From the NCBI GenBank assembly GCA_028865155.1, contig JAGWKW010000070.1, positions 1-6,584 of the forward strand: a stretch of DNA of 6,584 nucleotides, read 5' to 3'. The DNA comes from Alphaproteobacteria bacterium (lineage in GTDB: Bacteria; Pseudomonadota; Alphaproteobacteria; UBA9219). Below, one piece after another: positions 1 through 5,841 of the stretch. The notes beneath the pieces were generated by a model. That model saw only the letters and a list, made by a program, of their open reading frames with translations, did no database searches and was not told where the DNA came from. A program made the position numbers and the translations under genes. Within the stretch, counting starts at the first letter, position 1. The number at the start of each line of letters is the position of its first letter.

Positions 1-76
1 CAAGATGGAACGCAGCCACGTGCAAGGACTCGAAGCCAAGACCGAGCCGGTAGCGGACGCGGGCGAGAAGAAATAA
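1..76 (+). CDS. yajC: YajC-like preprotein translocase subunit, C-terminal fragment
   Basis: The reading frame is open from the window edge (first full codon at base 2) to TAA at 74-76, giving the last 24 residues of a protein. The tail is charged and includes KMERSHVQGLEAKTEP and ends in GEKK. YajC is a small single-span inner-membrane protein that associates with SecDF and the Sec translocon. In alphaproteobacteria its soluble C-terminal domain often ends in a short basic strand followed by a variable acidic/basic tail, which is what is seen here. The main argument is position: yajC is the usual gene immediately before secD, and only one base (77) separates this stop from the secD ATG, so the two are almost certainly co-transcribed and probably translationally coupled. 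The identity rests on 24 residues plus context; the membrane segment lies outside the window. Confidence 0.72.
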   Translation, partial: KMERSHVQGLEAKTEPVADAGEKK

Positions 77-77
77 C

Positions 78-1637
78 ATGGTCTATCTCGAACGCTGGAA
101 AGTCATCCTGATTCTTGTCGTCTGCGCGATCGGCGTGCTGTATTCCGCGCCCAACCTGATCGGCAAGAAGAACGTCGCCTGGCTGCAGGCGCACACGCCG
201 TCTTTCTTCCCGAACCAGACCGTCAATCTCGGCCTCGATCTGCGCGGCGGTTCGCACCTCCTGCTTCAGGTCGCGACCCAGAGCGTCATCGACGAACATA
301 TGCAAAGCGTCGTGGACGAAGCGCGCGGCGCGCTGCGTTCGGCGCGCATCGGCTATACGGGGTTGGGGCTTTCCAATGACGTGGTGCATTTCAAGCTGAC
401 CGACCCGTCCGAGGCCGACAAGGCGCGGTCCGCTATCGCCAACATGGACAATACACTCGACGTGTCCGTGGATAACGGTTCCTTCTCGCTCAAAATGACC
501 GACCAGCAGGTCGCCGACCGCAAGCGCGCGGCGATGGACCAGTCGATCGAGATCGTGCGCCGCCGCATCGACGAAACCGGCACGCGCGAACCGACCATCC
601 AGCGCCAGGGCGACAACCGCATTCTGGTCGAGCTTCCCGGCGTCGGCAATCCGGAACGCATCAAGAAGCTGCTCGGCGAAACCGCCAAGCTGACGTTCCA
701 GTTTGTCGACGAAAGCGCGACGGCGAACGGGCAGGCCGGGCCGGGCGAGGAAGTTTTGCCCGATGCGTCCGACCCGCACCGCGCCTATGTCGTGCAGCGC
801 CGCATCATGGTGTCGGGCGACACGCTGACCGACGCGCAGCCTTCGTTTCAGGACGGCGAGCCGGTCGTCAGCTTCAAATTCGACAGCCTCGGCGCGCGCC
901 GTTTCGGCGAGGCGACGCGCGAGAATGTCGGGCATCTGTTTGCTATCGTTCTCGACAACAAGGTTATCAGCGCGCCCGTTATCCGTGAGGCGATCATGGG
1001 CGGCAGCGGCGTGATTTCCGGCCATTTCACGACCCAGTCGGCGCAGGATCTGGCGCTTTTGCTTCGCGCCGGCGCCTTGCCCGCGCCGATCAAGATCATC
1101 GAAGAACGCACGGTTGGGCCGGGTCTCGGCGCGGATTCGATCCGCGATGGCGCGACGGCAAGCTTTGTCGGGCTTGGCCTTCTGGTCGTTTTCTTTGTCG
1201 TCGTTTACGGGCTGTTCGGAATCTTCGCCGACATCGCGCTGTTCTTCAATATCGCGCTGATCTTCGCGGTGCTGTCGATTTTGCAGGCGACGCTGACTTT
1301 GCCGGGTATCGCGGGCATCGTTTTGACCATGGGCACGGCGCTCGATGCCAACGTGCTTGTGTTCGAGCGTATCCGCGAAGAAATGCGGCTCGGCCGTTCG
1401 GTCATCGCCTCGATCGACGCGGGGTACAAACACGCTCTGTCCGCCATCGTCGACGCCAATATGACGACCCTGATCGCGTCCATCCTGCTGTTCATTTTCG
1501 GTTCCGGCCCGGTCAAGGGTTTTGCCGTCACGCTCAGCATAGGCATCATCACCTCGATCTTCTCGGCGCTCATGATCACGCGGCTTATCGTCGTCTGGTG
1601 GATGCGGATGACGAATCCGAAGGCGATCCCGCTATAA
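78..1637 (+). CDS. secD: Protein translocase subunit SecD
   Basis: SecD works with SecF in the inner membrane as an RND-type, proton-driven accessory that pulls secreted proteins through SecYEG. The 519-residue protein has the expected order. An N-terminal membrane anchor lies at about residues 8-26, followed by the family signature LGLDLRGG at 51-58 at the start of the large periplasmic region (about 30-350). A C-terminal block of about five hydrophobic segments fills roughly 355-510. The block includes TALDANVLVFERIREE near 420-435; Asp423 corresponds by motif to the conserved membrane Asp of E. coli SecD thought to relay protons. The length suits alphaproteobacterial SecD, which is shorter than the 615-residue E. 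coli protein. The start follows the upstream stop by one base and has a purine-rich GAGAAGAAA stretch before it. The expected partner gene secF does not follow; a minus-strand gene does, and the stops overlap by 6 bases. Confidence 0.97.
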   Translation: MVYLERWKVILILVVCAIGVLYSAPNLIGKKNVAWLQAHTPSFFPNQTVNLGLDLRGGSHLLLQVATQSVIDEHMQSVVDEARGALRSARIGYTGLGLSNDVVHFKLTDPSEADKARSAIANMDNTLDVSVDNGSFSLKMTDQQVADRKRAAMDQSIEIVRRRIDETGTREPTIQRQGDNRILVELPGVGNPERIKKLLGETAKLTFQFVDESATANGQAGPGEEVLPDASDPHRAYVVQRRIMVSGDTLTDAQPSFQDGEPVVSFKFDSLGARRFGEATRENVGHLFAIVLDNKVISAPVIREAIMGGSGVISGHFTTQSAQDLALLLRAGALPAPIKIIEERTVGPGLGADSIRDGATASFVGLGLLVVFFVVVYGLFGIFADIALFFNIALIFAVLSILQATLTLPGIAGIVLTMGTALDANVLVFERIREEMRLGRSVIASIDAGYKHALSAIVDANMTTLIASILLFIFGSGPVKGFAVTLSIGIITSIFSALMITRLIVVWWMRMTNPKAIPL

Positions 1638-2858
1638 TTTTTCTCGCAAGGCTTCGGCGACATGCGCTGCAACGCCGCGCCAGTCGCCGCGCGTTTGCTG
1701 CCTGAAAAGCCGCGCGGTCGGGTACCACGGGCTGTCCTTGCGCTCCGTAAGCCAGCACCATGCGGGCGCGAATGGCAGCATGACCCAAAGCGGCTTTCCC
1801 ATGCCGCCAGCCAGATGCGCGGTTGCCGTGTCGCAGCTTATGACTAGATCGCATTGCGCGAGATAACGCGCCGTGGTCAGGAAATCGCCCAGCTTCGGCG
1901 CGAGGTCGGTTATAGAAAGCTTGTGCAGTAATTCCTCGTCGCCCGGTTTCTTGTCGCGCGTTAGGGCATAGAAATCGACGCCCTGAACATCGAATAAAGG
2001 ATTCAAATCCGCCAGCGTCAGCGAACGTTGCGCGTCGTTGACATGGTTCGGATTGCCGGCCCATGTCAGGGCGACTTTCATGTTTCCGGTGTCGGGCAGG
2101 CGTGTGGCCTTGTCCGGTTCCGGCACAGGCAGATAAGGAATCTGCGCCGGAAGCGTTTCGAGTGTCGTGCCTAGATAACGCGGCAGGTCGAATTCATTGG
2201 CATGATAATCGAAGGCGGGCAGAGGATCGCCGGGGCTTAAAACCGCATCGACGCCGTCCCAGTTTTCGAGATAGGGCGCAAGCGCGGGCTGTGCCTGCAA
2301 AACGATGCGCGCGCCGCGTTCGCGCAGAACGGGAAAAAACCGCGCCATCATCAGCGTGTCGCCATGCCCCTGATCGACGGTGATCAGGATGGTTTTGCCT
2401 TTCAAATCTTCGCCGCGCCACAAAGGCTGCGGGAAATCCGGACGTTGCTTGCCGTTGGCCGAGAAGCGCGCTTCGTAATGCGCGAAGCCGTTTTGCAGAT
2501 CGCCCTTGAGCAATTCGATAACGGCGAGGTTCCATGGCGGTGCGCCGCATTCCGCCGCGCGGCGATAAGCATCCTCGGCTTCGTTAATTCTGTTTAGTTC
2601 CTGACAGGCAAAACCGAGATTGGTCCATGCGTCGATAGAGTTCGGGTCGCGCGCCGTCGCGGCGCGATAGGCGTCGATGGATTCATCCATGCGCCCAAGC
2701 CTTTGCAGGGCGAGGCCGCGAATGAAATGCGGCTGGGGGCTTTGCCCGGCAAGGCGCGCCAGCGCGTCGCCCGCGCGCAGGACTTCGGCGTAATCGCCGC
2801 GCTTTTCGGCGGCGGCGCACAGATCGATCCATGCGTCGATGCTTGCAGGAACTTCCAT
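1632..2858 (-). CDS. TPR protein with C-terminal GT9/GT41-like glycosyltransferase domain
   Basis: A 408-residue protein with two parts. Residues about 5-135 are helical and contain two clear tetratricopeptide units (about 43-71 and 77-104, with the usual W/G/A/Y/P positions, e.g. ending ATARDPN) plus weaker flanking ones. Residues about 155-400 resemble the ADP-heptose:LPS heptosyltransferase (GT9) fold: a strand plus GHGDTLMMARF loop (164-174), a VALTWAGNP strand (262-270), and DTATAHLAGGMGKP (343-356) before a C-terminal WCWL...WYPTARLFRQ segment. TPR-GT proteins of this layout are common in alphaproteobacteria and are usually annotated only as TPR or glycosyltransferase family proteins; donor and acceptor cannot be read from sequence. 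No signal peptide or membrane segment is seen, so it is probably cytoplasmic. The ATG at 2858-2856 overlaps the cinA stop by one base (TAATG), which fixes this start over longer upstream possibilities; no Shine-Dalgarno motif precedes it, so translation is probably coupled to cinA. Confidence 0.85.
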   Translation of the reverse strand: MEVPASIDAWIDLCAAAEKRGDYAEVLRAGDALARLAGQSPQPHFIRGLALQRLGRMDESIDAYRAATARDPNSIDAWTNLGFACQELNRINEAEDAYRRAAECGAPPWNLAVIELLKGDLQNGFAHYEARFSANGKQRPDFPQPLWRGEDLKGKTILITVDQGHGDTLMMARFFPVLRERGARIVLQAQPALAPYLENWDGVDAVLSPGDPLPAFDYHANEFDLPRYLGTTLETLPAQIPYLPVPEPDKATRLPDTGNMKVALTWAGNPNHVNDAQRSLTLADLNPLFDVQGVDFYALTRDKKPGDEELLHKLSITDLAPKLGDFLTTARYLAQCDLVISCDTATAHLAGGMGKPLWVMLPFAPAWCWLTERKDSPWYPTARLFRQQTRGDWRGVAAHVAEALREKL

Positions 2859-3352
2859 TATTTTTCGATGGCCGAATGCAGAAGGCGTAAGCCTTCGGCG
2901 ACAGCCTGCATGCGGATGGAGCAGCGGTCGCCTTCGAACTGGCAACGGTAATGCATCCGCGTATGGGATTTGCGCACGGCAAGCCCGAAATAGACCAGCC
3001 CGACCGGCTTGAGCGGCGTGCCGCCGTCCGGCCCGGCGACGCCGGTGACCGAAACACAGACATTGGCCTGAGAAAAATCGAGCGCACCCTGCGCCATTTC
3101 CTCGGCCACGTCGGGGCTGACCGCGCCGGAGATGCCAAGGATTTCCGGCATGACGCCGAGCGCTTCGACCTTGGCGTCGTTGCTGTAGGCGACGAAGCCG
3201 CGTTCGAACACGGACGACGAGCCGGGAATGTCGGTCAGCGCGGCGGCGATCAGGCCGCCGGTGCAGGATTCCGCCGTGACGATTTTAAGCTTGCGCGCTT
3301 CGTAATCGGCCAGCACGCACCGGGCCAGATCGTGGATTTCGGGAGAAAACAT
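2858..3352 (-). CDS. pncC: CinA C-terminal-domain protein / nicotinamide-nucleotide amidohydrolase (PncC family)
   Basis: The 164-residue protein is the stand-alone CinA C-terminal domain. Members deamidate nicotinamide mononucleotide to nicotinic acid mononucleotide, returning the NMN by-product (for example from NAD-dependent DNA ligase) to NAD synthesis. Visible family motifs are TAESCTGG (26-33, with the conserved serine and cysteine), the VAYSNDAK block (54-61), TGVAGPDGGTPLKPVG (103-118) and FEGDRCSIR (139-147). The N-terminal molybdopterin-binding-like domain of full CinA is absent, as is usual for E. coli PncC-type proteins of about 160 residues. The ATG is preceded by AAGGAG at a 5-nt spacing, a good ribosome site. 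The upstream gene stops 22 nt earlier, and its own stop overlaps the next ATG by one base. Such genes are frequently found beside ispDF in alphaproteobacteria. Enzyme activity is inferred from the family; some CinA-domain proteins are uncharacterised. Confidence 0.93.
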   Translation of the reverse strand: MFSPEIHDLARCVLADYEARKLKIVTAESCTGGLIAAALTDIPGSSSVFERGFVAYSNDAKVEALGVMPEILGISGAVSPDVAEEMAQGALDFSQANVCVSVTGVAGPDGGTPLKPVGLVYFGLAVRKSHTRMHYRCQFEGDRCSIRMQAVAEGLRLLHSAIEK

Positions 3353-3374
3353 GAATTCTCCTTTCTGCGCCGTT

Positions 3375-3806
3375 TTATCGCTTCATGGCGACGGCAATGC
3401 GGTTGAAAGCGTTGATAAGCGAAATGGCGACCGTCAAATCGGAAATCTGTTCGTCGGTGAAATGGGTTTTGAGCGGAAGATAGACATCCTCCGGCACGCG
3501 CGTGTCGGCGACGGCAGTGATGGATTCCGCATAAGCCAGCGCTGCCCGTTCGGCATCGTCGAAATGCGGGCTGAGCGGCCAGCCTGCGACCGTGTCGATT
3601 TTATCCTGCGACGCGCCATGTTCGCGCATGCCCTTGGCGTGCATATGAAGGCAATAGGCGCAGCCGTTGATCTGCGACACGCGGAAATAAAGCAGCTCGC
3701 GCAGCGCGGCATCGGTCGAGCCTTTGTCGAGGGCGGCGGCGGCCTGAAGGAATCCGGCGAAAGCGTCGGCGGAAAGTTTGAAATAGGGCAGGCGAAGCTG
3801 GGACAT
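3375..3806 (-). CDS. AhpD-like / carboxymuconolactone decarboxylase family protein
   Basis: The 143-residue helical protein carries the alkylhydroperoxidase D core C-x-x-C-x-x-x-H: Cys49-Ala-Tyr-Cys52 and His56, with Glu37 twelve residues before the first cysteine. That spacing matches the AhpD relay (Glu118, Cys130, Cys133, His137 in Mycobacterium tuberculosis AhpD, from memory); the AhpD His132 position is Tyr51 here. AhpD proteins reduce the peroxiredoxin partner or act as thiol-disulfide peroxidases, but many single-domain relatives have unknown substrates. No peroxiredoxin (ahpC) gene is in the window. The start chosen is the ATG at 3806-3804, because TGGAGG sits 4 nt upstream. An in-frame TTG at 3827 would add seven residues but has a poorer context. 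It lies 40 nt after ispDF and 22 nt before the cinA-domain gene, inside the same probable operon. There is no sign of a signal peptide or membrane segment. Confidence 0.9.
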   Translation of the reverse strand: MSQLRLPYFKLSADAFAGFLQAAAALDKGSTDAALRELLYFRVSQINGCAYCLHMHAKGMREHGASQDKIDTVAGWPLSPHFDDAERAALAYAESITAVADTRVPEDVYLPLKTHFTDEQISDLTVAISLINAFNRIAVAMKR

Positions 3807-3846
3807 CGAACCTCCAGAACGAGGCAAAATCGAATCGTCCTATAGT

Positions 3847-5007
3847 CTAGCCCGGAAAGCGCAGGGTCGCCACTGCCTGTGCGGCAATGCCTTCGCCGCG
3901 CCCGGTGAAGCCCAGTTTTTCGGTCGTCGTGGCCTTGACGCTGACGCGCGACGGGGCGATTTCAAGCAGTTTGGCCATGCGCGCGACCATGGCTTCGCGG
4001 TGCGGGCCGATTTTCGGCGCTTCGCATATGATCGTAACGTCGGCATGGGCGATGATGCCGCCGCGTTCATTGACCATGCCGACCGCATGGCGGACGAAAT
4101 GCGCGCTGTCCTTGCCTTTCCATTGCGGGTCGGAAGGCGGGAAATGCATGCCGATATCGCCTGCGCCCATCGCGCCCAGAATCGCATCGACCAGCGCGTG
4201 CAGCCCGACATCGGCATCGGAATGGCCTTCGGCAGTGAAACTATGGGGAACGCTGACGCCGCAGATCGTGATCGCGTCGCCGGGGATCAGGCGATGCACG
4301 TCATAGCCCATGCCAGTGCGGATATCGCCGTAATTATGGCCGAGCAGGCGCGCGGCGCGGTCGAGGTCGTCGGGATTGGTGATTTTCATATTGTCCGGGT
4401 TGGAAGGAACGATGGAAACAGTCATGCCAGATTTTTCCGCCACGGCGGCATCATCGGTCAGTTGCGCGCCCGCCGCCGCGCGGTGCGCGACGAGAATCTC
4501 GTTGAAATGGAAAGCCTGCGGCGTATGCGCCTGCCACAAATTGGCGCGGTCGATGGTCGCCGTGATGGCCGCGCCGTTGGCGCGCTTGAGCGTATCGACC
4601 AAGGGCTTGGCCGCAATCGCACCCGTGGCGGCGTCGAGCGCGCGGCGCACGTCGGTGATGGTCGCGGCGTCGATCAGCGGGCGCGCTGCGTCGTGAATCA
4701 TGACGAAATCCGGCTTGCCGCCGCTGGCCGCCAGCGTTTCGAGACCGTTCAGCACGCTTTGCTGCCGCGTGTCGCCGCCCTCTATGGGTTCGGGCAGATC
4801 GAGATCGCCCACGGCCCTGTCATACATGTCGCGGTGTTCGGGATTGATGACGACCTGAACCGCGTCAATATGCGGATGGTCGAGAAAGGCGAGGACGCTG
4901 CGGCGCAGGATGGATTCGCCGCCAAGGTCGAGATATTGCTTGGGCAGCGATCCGCCGAAGCGCGAACCGTTGCCTGCCGCGACGATGAGGGCTATGCAGG
5001 TTGGCAT
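3847..5007 (-). CDS. ispDF: Bifunctional IspD/IspF isoprenoid-precursor enzyme
   Basis: The 386-residue fusion of two non-consecutive enzymes of the MEP (non-mevalonate) pathway. Residues about 1-225 are IspD, 2-C-methyl-D-erythritol 4-phosphate cytidylyltransferase: ALIVAAGNGSRFGG (6-19) is the nucleotide-binding loop, LPKQY (21-25) contributes a catalytic lysine, and HDAARP (105-110) is the family signature. Residues about 228-386 are IspF, 2-C-methyl-D-erythritol 2,4-cyclodiphosphate synthase. By alignment to E. coli IspF (constant offset of 228) the zinc ligands Asp8, His10 and His42 are Asp236, His238 and His270. The AHSD-type His is His262, and the ATTTEKLGFTGRGEGI signature is at 359-374. 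IspE, which acts between them, is separate. Fusion is common in alpha- and epsilonproteobacteria. The ATG at 5007 gives the standard IspD N-terminus, but no Shine-Dalgarno motif lies at normal distance: the preceding bases are pyrimidine-rich (TTTCTTTCCTCC). It is the first gene of the minus-strand cluster. Confidence 0.98.
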   Translation of the reverse strand: MPTCIALIVAAGNGSRFGGSLPKQYLDLGGESILRRSVLAFLDHPHIDAVQVVINPEHRDMYDRAVGDLDLPEPIEGGDTRQQSVLNGLETLAASGGKPDFVMIHDAARPLIDAATITDVRRALDAATGAIAAKPLVDTLKRANGAAITATIDRANLWQAHTPQAFHFNEILVAHRAAAGAQLTDDAAVAEKSGMTVSIVPSNPDNMKITNPDDLDRAARLLGHNYGDIRTGMGYDVHRLIPGDAITICGVSVPHSFTAEGHSDADVGLHALVDAILGAMGAGDIGMHFPPSDPQWKGKDSAHFVRHAVGMVNERGGIIAHADVTIICEAPKIGPHREAMVARMAKLLEIAPSRVSVKATTTEKLGFTGRGEGIAAQAVATLRFPG

Positions 5008-5085
5008 GGAGGAAAGAAACCGTTTGTTATTGCTTTGATTTGATTTTCTAAATCGTTTTTATCCTCCGTATCCTTCAAAAGCCAA

Positions 5086-5107
5086 GAAAAAAGAAGCGCG
5101 CGCTCCT
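5086..5107 (-). terminator. Possible intrinsic terminator or attenuator upstream of ispDF
   Basis: Read on the minus strand, AGGAGC, a GCGC loop and GCTTCT form a 6-bp stem with one G-T wobble; the stem's last T starts a run of six Ts, followed by C and more Ts. The wobble becomes a mismatch on the plus strand and the T-run exists only on the minus strand, so the direction is minus. It sits about 168 nt after the orphan gene's stop and about 79 nt before the ispDF ATG. It could end the orphan gene's transcript or attenuate read-through into ispDF. The stem is short, so strength is uncertain. Confidence 0.45.
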
Positions 5108-5228
5108 GGCTGCCCGGTAAGGGCGGCCACATGCGACCAGCGACGGGAAGCCTGCTTTCGATGCCCTCTCTTCCCGGGATGGGGGGAAGCGGCAGCCCGT
5201 ACGCATATCCGCAAGCCATGCGGATATG
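5108..5228. other. Stretch rich in inverted repeats between the orphan gene and ispDF
   Basis: This is the structured part of the 267-base interval 5008-5274, in which I find no convincing gene. Four pairings are visible. GGCTGCC at 5108-5114 can pair with GGCAGCC at 5191-5197. GCCC at 5112-5115 can instead pair with GGGC at 5121-5124 around a GGTAA loop, extended by GGC/GCC outside. CGGGAAG at 5144-5150 pairs with CTTCCCG at 5170-5176. CATATCCGCA at 5204-5213 pairs with TGCGGATATG at 5219-5228 around a 5-base loop. The first two exclude each other, as in a switchable leader. I could not match it to 6S, SRP, RNase P, tmRNA, TPP, FMN, glycine or SAM-II RNAs. The strand is undecided, although the adjoining terminator-like hairpin favours minus. 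The remaining part, 5008-5085, is AT-rich leader with no recognised motif apart from a GGAGG too far from the ispDF ATG to be its ribosome site. Confidence 0.4.
5204..5228. repeat. Perfect 10-bp inverted repeat, 5-base loop
   Basis: CATATCCGCA and TGCGGATATG form a perfect stem around AGCCA. It lies about 46 nt after the orphan gene's stop (minus-strand sense). No T-run follows on either strand, so it is not a classical intrinsic terminator. It may be a 3' RNA-stabilising hairpin, part of a structured leader, or a protein-binding palindrome. No second copy was noticed in this window. Confidence 0.6.
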
Positions 5229-5274
5229 GGATATTTCATACATTATTCGTGGGAAGAATGCAAGGAGTTTTTCG

Positions 5275-5748
5275 TTAACGACGCGGGCAGGGCGGTTGCG
5301 TATTTTGCTTCGGTTGCCGAAGCTCCGGCGCGGCATCGGGAAGCGCGCAGCGATGGACGCAATGGCGCAAGGTTCGGCCATTCTTCGTTTCGGCCACGAC
5401 GTCTGGCCGTTCGTTCGCCATGCGGCACAGAATATCTTCGCTCATGCCTTGTTCGAGAAGATGGATGCCGGCGATTCCGCCCCTGAGGCGCAGGAACTGG
5501 TGCGCGACAGCCACATAAATATCGCCGTTGCGGGCGGCATGGTAGAAAGCGCAATGGTCGTAGGGAATGTCGAGCATGCGAAGCGCGCCGTCGCGGTCGC
5601 GGATTTCGATTCGGAAGGACGAAACCGCATCGCCTGTCGTGAAAGCACAGCCGGGCTGACGCCGGTCGCTGTGCGTGCCGCGTCCGCCGGCGAGGAAATG
5701 CCATGCCTCATCCCTTAAAGCTTTTGCGTCGAAATCGTGTTCGTCCAT
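5275..5748 (-). CDS. Hypothetical protein, no family recognised
   Basis: A 157-residue reading frame starting ATG GAC GAA CAC and ending TAA at 5275. I do not recognise a family. Residues 1-135 look like a normal soluble protein (acidic N-terminus MDEHDFDAKALRDEAWHFL, a FRIEIRDRDG strand-like segment at 45-54, and mixed hydrophobic and charged residues up to about 130). The tail from about 137 is rich in Pro, Gln and Arg. It has six cysteines (34, 66, 108, 130, 134, 154) and many histidines, including HCAFYH (65-70) and HCVHRC (129-134), so metal or redox binding is conceivable but unproven. No signal peptide or membrane segment is apparent. Support for being real: sensible amino-acid composition, codons resembling its neighbours, a perfect TATAAT box about 30 nt upstream, and placement in an otherwise unexplained gap. 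Against: only a weak ribosome site, and a long open frame also exists on the opposite strand (5131-5718). Confidence 0.6.
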   Translation of the reverse strand: MDEHDFDAKALRDEAWHFLAGGRGTHSDRRQPGCAFTTGDAVSSFRIEIRDRDGALRMLDIPYDHCAFYHAARNGDIYVAVAHQFLRLRGGIAGIHLLEQGMSEDILCRMANERPDVVAETKNGRTLRHCVHRCALPDAAPELRQPKQNTQPPCPRR

Positions 5749-5777
5749 TTAAACTCGTTTCTTTTCGAAATGCGGTG

Positions 5778-5783
5778 ATTATA
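5778..5783 (-). promoter_or_regulatory. Consensus -10 box for the orphan gene
   Basis: The minus strand reads TATAAT exactly here. Transcription would start near 5771, leaving a 5' leader of about 23 nt before the ATG at 5748. No good -35 hexamer is seen at 16-18 bp upstream (the nearest candidate is GCATTA), so this would be a weak or activator-dependent sigma-70-type promoter. Confidence 0.45.
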
Positions 5784-5804
5784 GCCGCGGATGACGAAAC
5801 TAAT

Positions 5805-5833
5805 GCGCGCCGGTTATGGTTAATGGGGCGCGC
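5805..5833. repeat. Inverted repeat in the divergent spacer
   Basis: GCGCGCC (5805-5811) and GGCGCGC (5827-5833) can form a 7-bp GC-only stem around a 15-base loop (GGTTATGGTTAATGG). The right arm is also part of a 10-bp self-palindrome, GGCGCGCGCC, at 5827-5836. No T-run follows directly. It lies between the divergent starts of the orphan gene and dusB, upstream of the proposed dusB promoter. It may be regulatory, or chance in GC-rich sequence. Confidence 0.35.
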
Positions 5834-5841
5834 GCCTGATA

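Noticed and set aside
1585..3138. Several minus- and plus-strand frames of 60-160 residues over the TPR-glycosyltransferase and cinA genes
   Set aside because: All overlap well-supported genes in other frames and have Arg/Pro/Ala-rich shadow composition with no recognisable domain.
3807..3827. Seven-residue N-terminal extension of the AhpD-like protein from a TTG codon
   Set aside because: The ATG at 3806 has TGGAGG 4 nt upstream, while the TTG has no comparable ribosome site.
4000..5043. Plus-strand 347-residue frame opposite ispDF
   Set aside because: ispDF on the minus strand is unambiguous with all motifs intact; this is a GC-rich antisense shadow.
5084..5200. Cobalamin riboswitch suggested by AGCCAGGAG on the minus strand
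   Set aside because: Only the first nine bases of the B12 box fit; the following GACCTGCC-like part and the upstream CCCCCGCAACTGT core are absent.
5204..5270. 6S RNA, suggested by GATATTTCATAC on the plus strand, which also occurs in E. coli 6S RNA
   Set aside because: The match is short, and I cannot build the long closing stem and central bubble around it; most likely chance.
4992..5381. Minus-strand 129-residue frame linking the orphan gene to ispDF
   Set aside because: It begins inside the orphan gene in another frame, runs through the hairpins and the terminator-like T-run, and overlaps the ispDF start; composition and codons look non-coding.
5131..5718. Plus-strand 195-residue open frame opposite the orphan gene
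   Set aside because: It crosses the inverted-repeat segment, reads as an Ala/Val/Gly/Arg-rich antisense shadow, and lacks a good ribosome site; the minus-strand frame has more protein-like composition and a -10 box. It is not fully excluded.
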